64,000 nucleotides of DNA from Mytilus galloprovincialis (lineage: Eukaryota > Mollusca > Bivalvia > Mytilida > Mytilidae), in assembly GCF_965363235.1 (NCBI RefSeq), contig NC_134847.1:53910439-53974438 (forward strand), in the 5' to 3' direction. This document shows, one piece after another, positions 36,469 to 47,275 of the stretch (position 1 is the stretch's first letter; every line of letters starts with the position of its first letter). A program made the translations under genes and the position numbers. The notes beneath the pieces were generated by a model. That model was given only the letters and a program-made list of their open reading frames with translations, was not told the origin of the DNA and ran no database searches.

Positions 36469-36687
36469 TTAATTCAATGTAACTTTTTTACTGGCAGAAT
36501 TTTTAACTTTTGAATGATGCTTGAGTTTTGGAGGACATTTGTAATGTGACTGGAAACTAAGGTATGATCGTCCTTTATAGTTGCTAGACCTGTTATATTC
36601 TCTCCTTGTAACTGGCACATGTCTTTTGTAGTAGTCGTTAATATCACTCCATCCGCCACCTACCCTAACCACTTTGTTGCAATCTTT
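36469..36687 (-). CDS. GAR-3 terminal exon: C-terminal half of a GAR domain
   Basis: After the minus-strand acceptor TTTTCTACTTGCAG, this phase-0 exon encodes 72 residues and a stop. It opens KDCNKVVRVGGGWSDINDYY then KRHVP, matching the GAR consensus VRVGGGWxxLxxYLxxHxP, and continues to SYLSFQSHYKCPPK, the shared tail of the cluster. The C-terminus is basic (KHHSKVKNSASKK). The preceding exon ends EKYFRVPSK and shows no CxC part, so only the second half of the GAR domain is recognisable. Confidence 0.8.
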   Translation of the reverse strand, partial: KDCNKVVRVGGGWSDINDYYKRHVPVTRREYNRSSNYKGRSYLSFQSHYKCPPKLKHHSKVKNSASKKVTLN

Positions 36688-36759
36688 CTGCAAGTAGAAA
36701 ATTTAAAGAATGTGAAAGGTTATTAATAACATAACAGTTAGTAATATGTTTAGCTAGCT

Positions 36760-36905
36760 ATGAAAAGCACCCAGGTTTAATCTACTATTCTAAATGTTAA
36801 GGAAATGCCCGTGTCATGTCATAAATATAATAGTTGTTATCCATTCGTTTGATATGTATGAGATTTTTATTTTGAAAACTGATAAGGGACTTTCCGTTTT
36901 TACTT
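36760..36905 (+). repeat. Dispersed repeat family R3, partial, in GAR-3 intron
   Basis: ATAGTTGTTATCCATTCGTT, TGATATGTATGAG and AAGGGACTTTCCGTTTTTAC are R3 phrases in the same order as in 35350-35440. The copy lies in the intron between the two GAR-3 exons. Confidence 0.45.
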
Positions 36906-37211
36906 TCATTTCTTTTAAGGTCACGTGAATACTTAATACAAATATTTCACAGCGATATTTTAATAAACGAAATAGATTAGGATAGTGAAATTTAACGCAA
37001 TTATTATTAATTTAATGAATAGCCATTTTCACCGAAATGTAATTATATTAGTGTCATAGTTTATCTATTTGTCTCTTCTTCATTGGAATGCGTAAAATCT
37101 CGTTTACTCGAATTCTAAGTTAAGATTTTTCAAAAAGAATGCCTAACTTTGTTTTTTAAATCAAGGAAAATATATCCCATCTAAAGTAAATGGTATTCGT
37201 ATCTTAATTAC

Positions 37212-39602
37212 CTTTGACGGTACTCTGAAATATTTTTCCACCTTTTGGTGTGCGTGATGTGGAGGCGCAACATTAACACCAATATCGTGTATATCAACGA
37301 TGGACTGTAAAATATCTTTCTTTTCCTCAAATTTGTCTTGTTCTTTCTTGAATTCGTGTACCATAGAAGCAGACACATCTTTATTTTCATCATTCGAATC
37401 CTCTGTTGAATCTTCGGTCTTTTTACTTGGAACTCTATCTACTGTCTCGTTTATGAATTTGCTCTTCTTTGCAGTTTTGTCCCTTTTCGCAGTATTAACT
37501 TTTAACCTCTGCAATTCGTCACTTTCTTTGCTGATCAAATTAACACCCGTATCATCTTTATAGGCACTACAATTTTTGCTACGGTCCCGAAATGGGTCTT
37601 TGGATTCCTTTTTTACATTCTTTATATTTCTATTGTCGGATTCGTTTTGTTCTTGTTGCCTGTCTTTTTGGTTTAGCTCATTCTTGATACGAACTTCTTT
37701 TATTCTTTGGTACTGTTTTTGAAATTCATTTTGTACCATTATTAATACTAAGTCTTTATCGTCATCCTCTGAATAAAAGCAACGATTTTGAGGACGGCGT
37801 GCTGCTTTAATTACTTTCTCCCTGAATTTATTGTTCCTTGCATCTACCTTTGCTTCTTGTTCGTTTGACGCTTCTATAGTCCAGGCATTGTATTTTGGCT
37901 TAGGCACTCGTGAAATATGTTCTCTTCTATTTTTTTCAGTGGGGTTGCTTACATTAGCGTTCGTTTTTGTCATATTGTCTTTACTAGTGTTATAAGTCAT
38001 GCGATTTTTGTTGGAATTTACTTTTGGTTCATTTGGCACCCCTTCATTTTGGTCGACTCGATCAGAAACGTCAGAAAACTGATGCTTCTTCCGCATACGC
38101 CAATGCAATTCATCTTTTGTGTGTGAGTGAAAGAGAATATTTTGATAAGAAGAATACAAATTTGCTGGAGACTCTTCAGTTACCTCTATTGAGCTTGAGA
38201 AAACAGATGCATTAGACACTGACCTGTACACATGTCGTTGTTCTGATGAAGAATGGAACGTTTTAGTAGAATTTGCTCGATGAAATTTTCCGTTTATCAT
38301 TTCATTAACAGGAAACGGATTATATTGAGAGGGTTTTCTTGGCCTACCTTCATTTTCGTCATGATCAGAATCGTATCTTAAATTAAAATATTTGTTCGAT
38401 TTTATACGTGTTGGTTTCCTTGGTTGTTTATAGATATCTTTGACAGGTGTGTCTTCGGAAGTGTTGTTGGCTTTACTGTTTGACTGCTTTTCATTTTCAC
38501 TGCGATGTGTGTTTCTATCTTTAACATGCATTTTGTTTGCGGATTTAGGCTCATTTTCACTACGATGTGTGTGTCTATCTTTAATATGCATTTTGTTTGC
38601 GGATTCCATCTCACTTTCACTACGATGTGTGTGTCTATCTTTAATATGCATTTTGTTTGCGGATTCCATCTCACCTGCACTAAGATGTGTGTTTTTATCT
38701 TTAACATGTATTTTGTTTGCGGATTTCGTCTCACTTTCACTTTGATGTGTGTTTCTATCTTTAACATGCATTTGATTTGCAGATTTAGGCATCTGCTTAC
38801 TCTCATTATCCTTATTTGTATGACGTTCGTTGCTATGGTCTGTTTTCATTGCGTTCGTTGTCGATACTTTATCAGTCTTTACGTCTTTTGATGTTTTGTG
38901 TTTAGATAAATCGTTTTTCATATCTATTTCCAATTTGCTTTTTACCTTGATGCCTTCCTTTTTATCCTTACAAACAGTTGTGTAAATATCAACAACATGA
39001 TTGTCATTTCGTCTAGCCAATTCACATTCAAGTCGCTTTCTGAGTATTTCAGCAAATTTCACATTTTGTTCCGAACTAATTAACTCTCTCCTTTCCTTTT
39101 TATGTTTTTTAGTTTTCTTTTTCTTTTTCTCAGCTGACATATCTTCTGTATCGTTTGATATATTTTGCAATTGTTTTTTTGTAGTTTCTAATAAAATATT
39201 TTTAGAAAGTTGGCGAGATTTATCTTTTGAAGTAGTCCCGGGTTTTTTTCTTTTTTCTCCCTTGTTTTCTGAATTATCCATTTGGTCTTTCTTGTTTTGT
39301 TCTCCTTTTGAACCTGAGTGATCAGCAGTTCCAACGCATGATAGTTCATGAACTTTGCCACTGCTGCAACGAATACTATCAAGAAATATTCCCTCGTTTC
39401 CCGACTTTTCACTATTCGTCATATTTTGGTTTACTGATTTTGATATTACATATGTTCCAATATTCGTGAACTCCCTATCTTTACAATTTTCACACCAAAC
39501 TGAATCAATAATAGCTTTATGATTTGAATGTCGATTTGTTCCTTTTTCTACTGGCATTACTTGTAATCCTTTTACGTCAAGTGCAGAATTTCTTTGGTAC
39601 AT
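37212..39602 (-). CDS. GAR-3 first coding exon, 797 codons, with a 20-residue tandem repeat
   Basis: Starts at ATG (MYQRNSALDVKGLQVMP) and ends AAG/GTAATT, phase 0. Residues 34-40 contain WCENC and 78-89 CSSGKVHELSCV, suggesting a small Cys cluster. Residues 158-172 form a lysine-rich patch (EKKKKKTKKHKKERR), a likely nuclear or polyanion-binding signal. VKFAEILRKRLECELARR at about 181-198 is predicted helical and is conserved in GAR-3psi. Residues 273-372 are exactly five 20-residue repeats (consensus KSANKMHVKDRNTHRSESEM), encoded by 38487-38786. KYFNLRYDSDHDENEGR at about 404-420 is also conserved in the pseudogene. The rest is Lys/Glu/Asn/Asp-rich and probably disordered. With the GAR exon the protein is 869 residues. 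Function unknown; microtubule association is inferred from the GAR half-domain. Confidence 0.75.
38487..38786 (-). repeat. In-frame coding minisatellite, 5 x 60 nt
   Basis: Five 60 nt units lie end to end, each encoding 20 residues such as ESANKMHIKDRHTHRSESEM. Units 3 and 4 are almost identical, suggesting recent expansion. The paralogous pseudogene has only one recognisable unit core (VLHVKDR), so expansion followed the duplication. Confidence 0.85.
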
Positions 39603-40426
39603 TGAATTTCAATGCACAATTTATCAAACGTATAATCAAATATTGAAATAATCTTGTGTTATTAAATGCATTTAAACAACTTAACAATCTAAATACGTTT
39701 TCTTTCAGATAACATTTCCATTTGATATTTGAAAAGAATCAATGTAAGAACAAAAGAATGCATACCTTTAAATGCATTTATACATAAAGTTTAAGACAAG
39801 CCAATAGATACGGATATTTAATTTGTATATTTTTCTAAAACACGTCTTGGTCCACAACCTTTTTAACACTTATTGATTTTATGCATTATTGCTGACTTGA
39901 AGAATACAAAGGTTGAAACATGTGATTATGGCTATCATTCTTGAATATCGGATATCAATCATGGTGAGAGTTCTAATTTTTCACAACTCTAGTGTTTTCC
40001 TTCTTTATTTATACCATAAACATTGTAATGTAAAATGATAAAACAACACTTTCATAAAGATATCATTTTCATATTGAAATTGTCAATAAATTGCCATTGA
40101 TAAGATTTATGATAAGAATATAAAAATTATGAAAAATAATGTCACAACGATAATAAACAATTTTATCCTGATATAGAGTAATTTCTCGCAATTTGATTGG
40201 CTGATATTGACGTAATAAATTTCAGTACAATTTTTTATTACGTCAATGGCATTATCTCTCTTTTAACGTTGACCTAATATATTTTTTTTTAGTTGCTTTA
40301 TAGTCCTAATATTTTTCATTTTTCACAGTTTTAGATTAAATATAAATTATATTTGGTTGACATTGTCCTAAATATTGAATTTGAATATATAAATTTGTAA
40401 AATAACAAAATCAGGATAAATTCGAT

Positions 40427-40559
40427 ACACAGTGTGAAATTGTTCTAATACGGAATTTATCAGGTCAATAAAATTCATATCGGGTTTGGCTTCGCCTCAC
40501 CCGATATGCATTTTATTAACCCGATAAATTCTTGTATAAGGACAATTGTACACTGTGTA
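40427..40559. repeat. Fold-back element with GC-rich tip
   Basis: ACACAGTGTGAAATTGTTCT and the following AATTTATC…AATAAAATTCATATCGGGT are inverted in CCCGATATGCATTTTATTAA…GATAAATTCTTGTATAAGGACAATTGTACACTGTGT. The tip is TTGGCTTCGCCTC. The arms are about 60 bp with scattered mismatches. Confidence 0.7.
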
Positions 40560-40574
40560 ACTAATATTACCATA

Positions 40575-40660
40575 CACGTTTGCAGAATAGAGGCGAAATA
40601 TACCAGAGGGAGATTCAGACATATAAGTAAAAAATTAACTGACAACGCCATGGCTTAATA
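40575..40660 (+). repeat. Dispersed repeat family R1, partial
   Basis: GAGGCGAAATATACCAGAGG and TTAACTGACAACGCCATGGC match the R1 start and its conserved GACAACGCCATGG box. Confidence 0.55.
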
Positions 40661-41174
40661 CAACCACACCTTAATATATTGGTAAGACTAATATATGGAA
40701 GGTCTTCGACAAATAATACATACTTGCAATTGGTTCTAATAGGACATGGCTGGTGGAGAGATATTGGATTCTGATTGTTCAATTCAAAAACAAAACTCTC
40801 CTCCAAAATTACATAAGAAAATGTTTTGATTGCAGGGGACTAATGTAAAGACCGCAATTCGAAGCTAAATTTGTAAAAAAAAAATTCTTCTTTATAAAAA
40901 AAAGTTAGGAAACATGTGCGATACGGACTTCTTGGAGGCCAAGTTAATAACGTTAGGACGACCAACATAACAACACGTTGTCAATGTTTTAGCTTTAAAA
41001 AAAAATGTTTGTTTTTGAAGTAACCGAACAACACGGGACCCTACCATATCACGTGATACTATAATGTTTAGAAGTTTTTGGAAATTATGAACTTGCACAA
41101 TACACAGAAACCATCTTCGTTACATCTATTACTTAAACTGTCGTTGTAATGTTGATTTTACCGCATACTCTTTA

Positions 41175-41495
41175 AAATTGAGAATAGAAATTAGGAATAT
41201 GTCAAAGAGACAACAACCCGACCAAAGAGCAGATAACAGCCGAAGGCCACCAATGTGTCTTCAATGCAGCGAGAAAATTTCACATCCGGGGTTGGGCCTC
41301 AGATGACCCCTAAATAAAACTGTGTACTAGTTCAGTGAAAACTGAAGTCATACTTAACACCAAAGTATAATAGAACTAGAATTAAAAAACATATAAGACG
41401 AACAAAGTTCAGAGGTCCTGACTAGGAATAGGCGCAAAAATTAGACGGGGTTAAACATGTTTTGTGAGATCTCAACCCTCCCTTTGTTCATTCCA
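41175..41495 (+). repeat. Dispersed repeat family R5, long copy
   Basis: GAAATTAGGAATATGTCAAA, GAGACAACAACCCGACCAAA, AGGCCACCAATGTGTCTTCA and GATCTCAACCCTCCCTTTG follow R5 order as in 27385-27635. Confidence 0.65.
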
Positions 41496-41714
41496 GATTA
41501 TTTTCTTGTCAATTGACTCAGTTACTAAGAGATGCATGTTTTATTTGTAATGCTAATTGACATACATATTTTTTGTTATTTAAAATATCATATGTATAAG
41601 TAAAAGTTAAAACTATAAATTAAGATTACAGCTTAACAGACACGTATGCGATTAATCCAGTATTAAATTTGTATCAAGGTTCTAACCTTTGACTTCTTAT
41701 AATATTGCTATCAT

Positions 41715-41975
41715 TAGACATAAGAAGATGTGGTATGAGTACCAATGCGACAACTCTCCATCCAAGTCTCAATATAAATAAGTATACCATTATAGGTCAA
41801 AGTAAAGTCTTCAACACAGAGCCTTGGCTTACACCGAACAGCAAGTTATAAATGGCCTAGTGTAGAACCATTCAAACGGGAAAAACTAACGGTCCAATCT
41901 ATATAAAAGCGAGAAACAAGAAACACTTATGGACCACAGTTACAAAACGACAAATACTGAACATCAGATTCATGA
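41715..41975 (+). repeat. Dispersed repeat family R2
   Basis: ATAAGAAGATGTGGTATGAG, CAATGCGACAACTCTCCATC, GTAAAGTCTTCAACACAGAG and CAAACGGGAAAAACTAACGG are R2 phrases in order. Confidence 0.65.
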
Positions 41976-41989
41976 CTGATCGGGTTTAA

Positions 41990-42125
41990 AAAAAGGCCTG
42001 TACCAAGTCAGAAGTATGAAAGTCGTTCGATGTGTTTGAGCTTTCAATTTTGCCATTTGATTTTTGGCATTTCCGTTTTGAATTTACCTTGGAGTTCAAA
42101 TTTTACTTTTTAAACGTTTTAATAG
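41990..42125 (+). repeat. Dispersed repeat family R3, partial
   Basis: GGCCTGTACCAAGTCAGAAG, GTTCGATGTGTTTGAGC, ATTTTGCCATTTGA and CTTGGAGTTCAAATTTTACT correspond to the second half of R3. Confidence 0.55.
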
Positions 42126-42588
42126 TTACCAACCTTTACCATTATCTGAAACAATAGTGTAACATCACACCAAAAGACACACTATAAATATCTATAGAAA
42201 TAGTTTACCTCAATCAAAAGACAAATCAACACTAGTGCACATACACTGAATGAATACATTTGATCTATGGTACAATGTAAATACAAAATGATATACAATA
42301 AAATAAGGGTTGAATAATTAAAGTAGCAGTATTATACCTTAAAGTTTATAGTCTCAGACTGCTGAAACTGTGCACCAATGAGAAAATCCAAAAACTAAGA
42401 ATATTGTAAATATGTTTTGTTTATGATGTGTGTCAATGGCGTATTGTCCTCTACATCCTTTTTATACATCAATCACAACAGATCGAGTTATTTGTGCCTA
42501 ACATATGATATAATTGATACCAACAGACTTACTTCTTGTCATTATTTAAACATAAGTGACAACCAATACATATACTTTATGATATGTT

Positions 42589-43797
42589 TTAATTCGCAAT
42601 CCTAAACATCCTTCCAGTTCGTTTTGGTATAGCATGACATTGTTTAGTAGCATTTGCTCGATAAAATTTTCCATTTTTCATTTCATTTACGTTGTCAAGA
42701 AACGGATTATATCGAGAGAAATTTTGTGACCTAGCTTCAATTTCTTCATGATCAGAATCGTATTTTATAATGAAATATTTGTTCGATTGAATATGAGATG
42801 GCTTTTGTAATTCCTCGTGTCCACCAAAAACAATACAATCTTCGTATGTGATTTTCGGTTTAATTTGCCGATGTATTTGGATTTTATTTTGAAATGATCG
42901 GTCTTTAACATGTAATACATTAGGCGGTTTCTGTATTCTCCTTTTCTCATCCGCTTTTCTGGCATTCGATTCTTCGTAAGTATCTTTTCCTATTGAATAT
43001 GTTGTCTTTCCGTTATTAAACTGTACATGTGTATTTCGTTTGTTTGTACTGGAAGCGTTTCTAACTTCTTTCACCGAATCGTTGCGTTTTAATATTAAGC
43101 CTTCCTTACTGTCTTTAGTTACAGTCCTGTCAATATCAGCTGTTTGTTTCTCTTTAGACCCAGGGTCTTGATTGGTATTTTGTTTAGCTAATACATCTTC
43201 AAGCCTCTTGATAAGTATTTCTGCAAATTTTGCAGGTTCGAAATCGTTTTCCTCTTTGTTACGTATTTTTGTTGTTTTCTTTTTCTTTTTCTTTATGTTT
43301 CTAGACACATAATCTGTATCATTTAATACATTTTCTAAATTTCCAGGGTGCTCTTCAATAGTTTCTGATGTTTGAAAAATATCTTTTGTAGGTTGTACAC
43401 GCTTTATCAAACTTACATTACTTTGACGACTTTCGTCTTTTGAGCTGGACACTGACTTTCTACGTTCTTCATCCTTGTGATCTGCACTATTATTGTTGTT
43501 GTTTTGACCTACTTCCTTTATATCTGAGTGTTCAACAGTTCTTAAGCAATATGGTTCCTGCACATTCCCACTGGTACAACACATAACACCAAGATATCCC
43601 TCGTTTTTCGATTGTTCATACTTTCCACTTTTCTTTTTCATTTCACCGTTGTCTGTTGATTTTAGTTTTTGATTAGTTCCAAAACTTATTACTTCCTTGT
43701 TTATGGTTAATACACAGACTAAAATCAACTATGTCCTTATTTTTTAACCGTTTTTGTTAACCGCTTCACGATAAGTGTATTATTTATTTTGGCAAAT
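42589..43797 (-). pseudogene. GAR-3psi: truncated duplicate of the GAR-3 first exon
   Basis: Residues such as FEPAKFAEILIKRLEDVLAK, KYFIIKYDSDHEEIEAR and MKNGKFYRANATK match GAR-3 in order, and the 5' flank (43798-43990) matches that of GAR-3 (39603-39795). At the position of the GAR-3 ATG there is ATT (43795-43797), and a TAA follows six codons in. From 43728 down to 42589 the frame is open for 379 codons, homologous to GAR-3 residues of about 50-445, and then diverges into a short tail (QCHAIPKRTGRMFRIAN) and stops. No donor follows and no GAR exon lies before GAR-3. Only one core of the 20-residue repeat is present. The open remnant could still be translated from an internal Met or be an exon of another transcript. 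Confidence 0.7.
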
Positions 43798-43990
43798 TGC
43801 ATTGTTATGCACAATGAACAAAACGTATGTACCAAACTTAAAATAAACATATGTTATATTATGCATTTAAACCTAACCATCCGTATGCAGTTGTTATTCA
43901 GATAAAATTTCCATTTAAAATTTCAAATGAATCAATATACAAATTGAATAATACATGCCTTTAAATGTATATATACGTAAATTTAGAGCT
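43798..43990. repeat. Duplicated upstream region shared with GAR-3
   Basis: Phrases such as TTATGCACAATGAACAAAAC, TTATGCATTTAAACCTAACC and ACATGCCTTTAAATGTATAT are colinear with 39610-39795 (AATGCACAATTTATCAAACG, TAAATGCATTTAAACAACTT, GCATACCTTTAAATGCATTT). The duplication therefore included the promoter side of the gene. Confidence 0.65.
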
Positions 43991-44494
43991 ACAAGCTATC
44001 CTTTCTGAAAATTTTATACTGGTATGGTTTTCTCATACACGTGTTTGTCGTCTAACTATTTTGACCCTCATTAATATGTTTCATTTCCAATTTTGATTAT
44101 TTCATGTTTTTCAGTAATAAAAATCTTGTAGAATGTGCGTATAGTTATTTTTTGTTATCATTTTTGGGCATCTTATAGATATCTATATTAGTTTTTATTT
44201 CCAAAACCCATATAATACGACCTGGAAAATACGAACCAAACTTTCATCACTTATTTTTACCCACACTGACACGATAGTGATTATAAGTAGAAGAACATTA
44301 TTAACCGAGAACAAAAAGTAGGAAAAGATGAAATCAATACTGAATAAATTTCATGCGTCCAAAGCGCTTTCTGGATTACATTAGGCGCAAAGCTGAATGC
44401 TTGAAAGTCAACAAGGTTATCAATCTGCTGCAGAGCCGTCGACCAAAACGAAACTACAAATAATAGCATAATTCATCTATGTTAATAAAATCAA

Positions 44495-44790
44495 CATTAC
44501 TAATTTTGTTGCACCAGATGCGCATTTCGACAAAACATGTCTCTTCAGTGATGCTCGTGGCCAAAATATTTGAAATCAAAAGCTTATATAAAAGATGAAG
44601 AGCTATAATCCAAAAGGTCCAAAAAATATAGTCAAATTCGGTGAAATTCGTAAAATTTGCTTGATTAAGTTGAAACCTTAGTTTTCGATATTTCTAATTT
44701 GACCAACGGTAAATTTAAGGACAGGTTTGCTATAACAAATGATACAGAAATACTAAGTATTGAGGTAATGCAACCCTTATGACTGATAGT
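44495..44790 (-). repeat. Dispersed repeat carrying a hammerhead ribozyme
   Basis: The block starting near TTGTTGCACCAGATGCGCAT and continuing through GATGAAGAGCTATAATCC and AAGGTCCAAAAAATATAGTC reads like a dispersed bivalve repeat (recollection). Its minus strand contains the hammerhead at 44511-44556. The 3' boundary is approximate. Confidence 0.45.
44511..44556 (-). ncRNA. Hammerhead ribozyme, type I, intact core
   Basis: On the minus strand: stem I GCATCA (44554-44549) pairs with TGGTGC (44516-44511), six pairs with one wobble. The core is CTGAAGA (44548-44542), which keeps C3 U4 G5 A6 N7 G8 A9 because position 7 is variable. Stem II is GACA/TGTC with a TGTTT loop. GAAA follows (44528-44525), then the palindromic stem III TGCGCA and the cleavage nucleotide C at 44517. 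The layout is the same as the plus-strand copy at 27939-27980 although sequence identity is limited, so stems have co-varied. Very short stem III suggests cleavage as a dimer. Confidence 0.65.
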
Positions 44791-45129
44791 TTATCAAAAG
44801 CGGTATCGCTAAAATGACCTTTAGTAAATAACTGCTATATCATTTGGACTCTGATTTAGCTTAGTTTCATTGACAATCATATCACAAATTTTTATTTTCA
44901 TACTTCTCAGCTTACCAGTTCGTCATTTTTATTAATAATATTTCGTACCCATTTGAAGTGCTCTTTTGGTGTTTATTTATCCGCTCTTTTTGTTATATAT
45001 TATTGCATATAGAAAAATTCGTATACAAAGTTATCAAAATAACATTATTTTAGACACTTGTTGTTTGAAGATGACCAGAAAGAACGACACAGGCTGCTTT
45101 TAAATGTCAATGTCACATGTAGAGCTGGG

Positions 45130-45345
45130 TATATTTTCTCTTCTGGAGCACATGTGAACACCCGTGATCACCACCAGTTTTTGGTTGGGCTCGTGTTGCA
45201 CAGGTTTTAGTTGTCTAGTTTGTGTTTTATGTATATCTGTTTGTATGTAAGTCATTTTCGTTTTTAGTCATGGCGTTGTTAGTCTATTTTTGCCTTATTA
45301 GTAAGAATTTCCCTCTGGTATCTTTCGCCTCTTTTTTAAATATCG
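45130..45345 (-). repeat. Dispersed repeat family R1, reverse copy
   Basis: TCTGGAGCACATGTGAACAC, CACCAGTTTTTGGTTGGGCT, GTCATGGCGTTGTTAGTCTA and CTCTGGTATCTTTCGCCTCT are the reverse complement of R1 and match 47075-47270. Confidence 0.65.
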
Positions 45346-45806
45346 TTTGAAAATTGTTGGTGAAATTAATTAATTTCCTAAGATCTTCACATTTTTATTT
45401 CGGATATTGAAAAACCATCCACAAAGCTCGTATAGTACAAAAAAATTTGAGATCTCTCGTCTTCAGAATTGTCATGTCGTCTCATATGATCAGTGCTATA
45501 CTTTTTATTTGGTAAATAGTATAAACTTACAATAACCCTAACACCAGAAAATTGAGAAATGTTAAAAACATTAAATATCTTGGAGCACGAAAATCAAACT
45601 AAATAACACCAAATCAGCTTAAACTTTATATGACCAACTTAGAGTTGAAACCTTAGTTTACAAAATTAAAATTTTGATATAAAAATATCATGTATAGATA
45701 GACATTGCAAATGGTACCGTAGAAGACTAACAACATCGGTCCGGACCTGAAAACTTCAACAATAACAAAACATGCACTACTTTAAGTCCTGAAAAATAGA
45801 TTTGAT

Positions 45807-46013
45807 TCATATAGTACGATGAGCTTGATTATATCGTGGTGACTTATAATTTGATCTGAATCCATAGTACTTTTTCTTTGCCTCCGGTAAATCAGAGTTT
45901 TTTAAATGTTCTCTTTCATAAACGAATCTTTTCACTGGTTCATGTCTTTCCATATAGTCATTCATTGTATTCCATCCGCCACCAACCTTGACTGCGTAAT
46001 CGGGATGCTTTTT
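45807..46013 (-). CDS. GAR-2 terminal exon: C-terminal half of a GAR domain
   Basis: After the minus-strand acceptor TGTAATTATTTCAG, the phase-0 exon encodes 68 residues and TGA. It starts KKHPDYAVKVGGGWNTMNDY then MERHEP, a good GAR match, and continues to KKKYYGFRSNYKSP, the tail shared with GAR-1 and GAR-3. The first 34 nt of this exon, its acceptor and adjacent intron are tandemly duplicated (45980-46140 and 46141-46301), leaving a decoy exon start upstream. Confidence 0.8.
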   Translation of the reverse strand, partial: KKHPDYAVKVGGGWNTMNDYMERHEPVKRFVYEREHLKNSDLPEAKKKYYGFRSNYKSPRYNQAHRTI

Positions 46014-46301
46014 CTGAAATAATTACATTGGAAATATTAGTGATCGTACTGTAGTCAATGATAAAAGTAGTAGTTAAAGTTTTTCCAATACTGGTTGAAT
46101 TTACTTTTTGACACTTTGCATTGCATTTTTGTGTTTATTTCACCAACCTTGACTGCGTTATCGGGATGTTTTTTCTGAAATAATTACATTGGAAATATTA
46201 GTGATCGTACTGTAGTCAATGATAAAAGTAGTAGTTAAAGTTTTTCCAATACTGGTTGAATTTACTTTTTGACACTTTGCATTGCATTTTTGTGTTTATT
46301 T
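45980..46301. repeat. 161 bp tandem duplication spanning the GAR-2 exon 2 acceptor
   Basis: Bases 45980-46140 are repeated as 46141-46301 with only about two differences (GCGTAATCGGGATGC versus GCGTTATCGGGATGT). On the minus strand each copy has the acceptor TTATTTCAG and the first 11 codons of the exon (KKHPDY/NAVKVG). Confidence 0.9.
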
Positions 46302-47039
46302 CAAATTCGTTTATGTGAAATATAGGTATCTTGACATTGCTCAAGGTCATATTTTCTCTAACCGTTTTTGACATCTTTTCCCCTAAACCAGTAGGATTTT
46401 GGATGTGTACTGATTGATACTTAATCCAAGAGCATGCTATTTTATTAGTCGTTATTTGCTTTGAACTAACTGTCAGTAACTGCGAGTAATCTCAGATTTG
46501 TACTTAGTGTCTTTTTGTTATTCGGATGTATAAGAACCCGTCCTTGTCGATTCTGTGTGTTTGTTGAAGTTGTTTTTTTTGTATCCAAGAGTGGAACCCT
46601 GCCACATTATTCGTGTGCCTGTCGTGTCAGCCTGTTATTAAGTGGTTGTCGTTGGTTTTCGTGATTAAAGTATATGACACAGACAAGAGTACAGAGGGAT
46701 GGTTAAAAAAACCAAACGATACCCCATCCAGAAATAAGATTAACGAACATATATTAACAGTAAATGCACCCTTTTGGTCATTGCATCAACTTATTTATTA
46801 GGTGCTCTGAGTATAAGACAAGTGTTTAGACTTATCGACTGTGGTTTTTTCAGTACTGTTCAGAACATTTGCCAGGAGACAATTGTTCAGTAGGTTTTCG
46901 GACAATTCAGTATATAATTGATGTGTACAGAAAATACATACTACTGAACAGTTTGAACATACAATACACATATTTCACTTTTCACGAATGTGACCTACCG
47001 AATTAGACTATGCACCGGATTTGTTATAACATAAACAAC

Positions 47040-47275
47040 ACGACGGGTGCCACATGTGGAGCAGAATCTGCTTACCTTTCTTGAGCACTTGATATCACCC
47101 CAAGTTTTGGTGGGGTTCGCTTTACTTAGTCTTTAGTTTTCTATGTTGTGTCTTCTGTACTATTATTTGTTCTATTATTTGTCTGTTTGTCTTTTTATTT
47201 TTATCCAGGCCGTTGTCAATTTATTTTCAATCTATGAGTTCGACTGTCACTTTGTTATCTTTCGTCCCTCTTTTA
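47040..47275 (-). repeat. Dispersed repeat family R1, reverse copy, in GAR-2 intron
   Basis: GACGGGTGCCACATGTGGAG, CCCAAGTTTTGGTGGGGTTC, CAGGCCGTTGTCAATTTATT, ATGAGTTCGACTGTCACTTT and ATCTTTCGTCCCTCTTTTAT lie in R1 order on the minus strand. It lies in the intron between the GAR-2 exons. A plus-orientation fragment may follow at 47405-47550 (GGTCTGGCCATGGTC, GGGGGATCTCAGGTACTCCA). Confidence 0.65.

Larger units (their letters stand above)
39603..42588. other. Intergenic region between GAR-3psi and GAR-3
   Basis: 39603-39795 is homologous to 43798-43990 (duplicated upstream region). The rest contains the fold-back element at 40427-40559 and dispersed repeats at 40575-40660, 41175-41495, 41715-41975 and 41990-42125. 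No GAR terminal exon was found for the pseudogene. Confidence 0.5.

Noticed and set aside
38487-38786. Regular 60 nt repeats resembling a CRISPR-like array
   Set aside because: The units are contiguous without unique spacers and code in frame for a 20-residue repeat inside a long exon; the context is eukaryotic.
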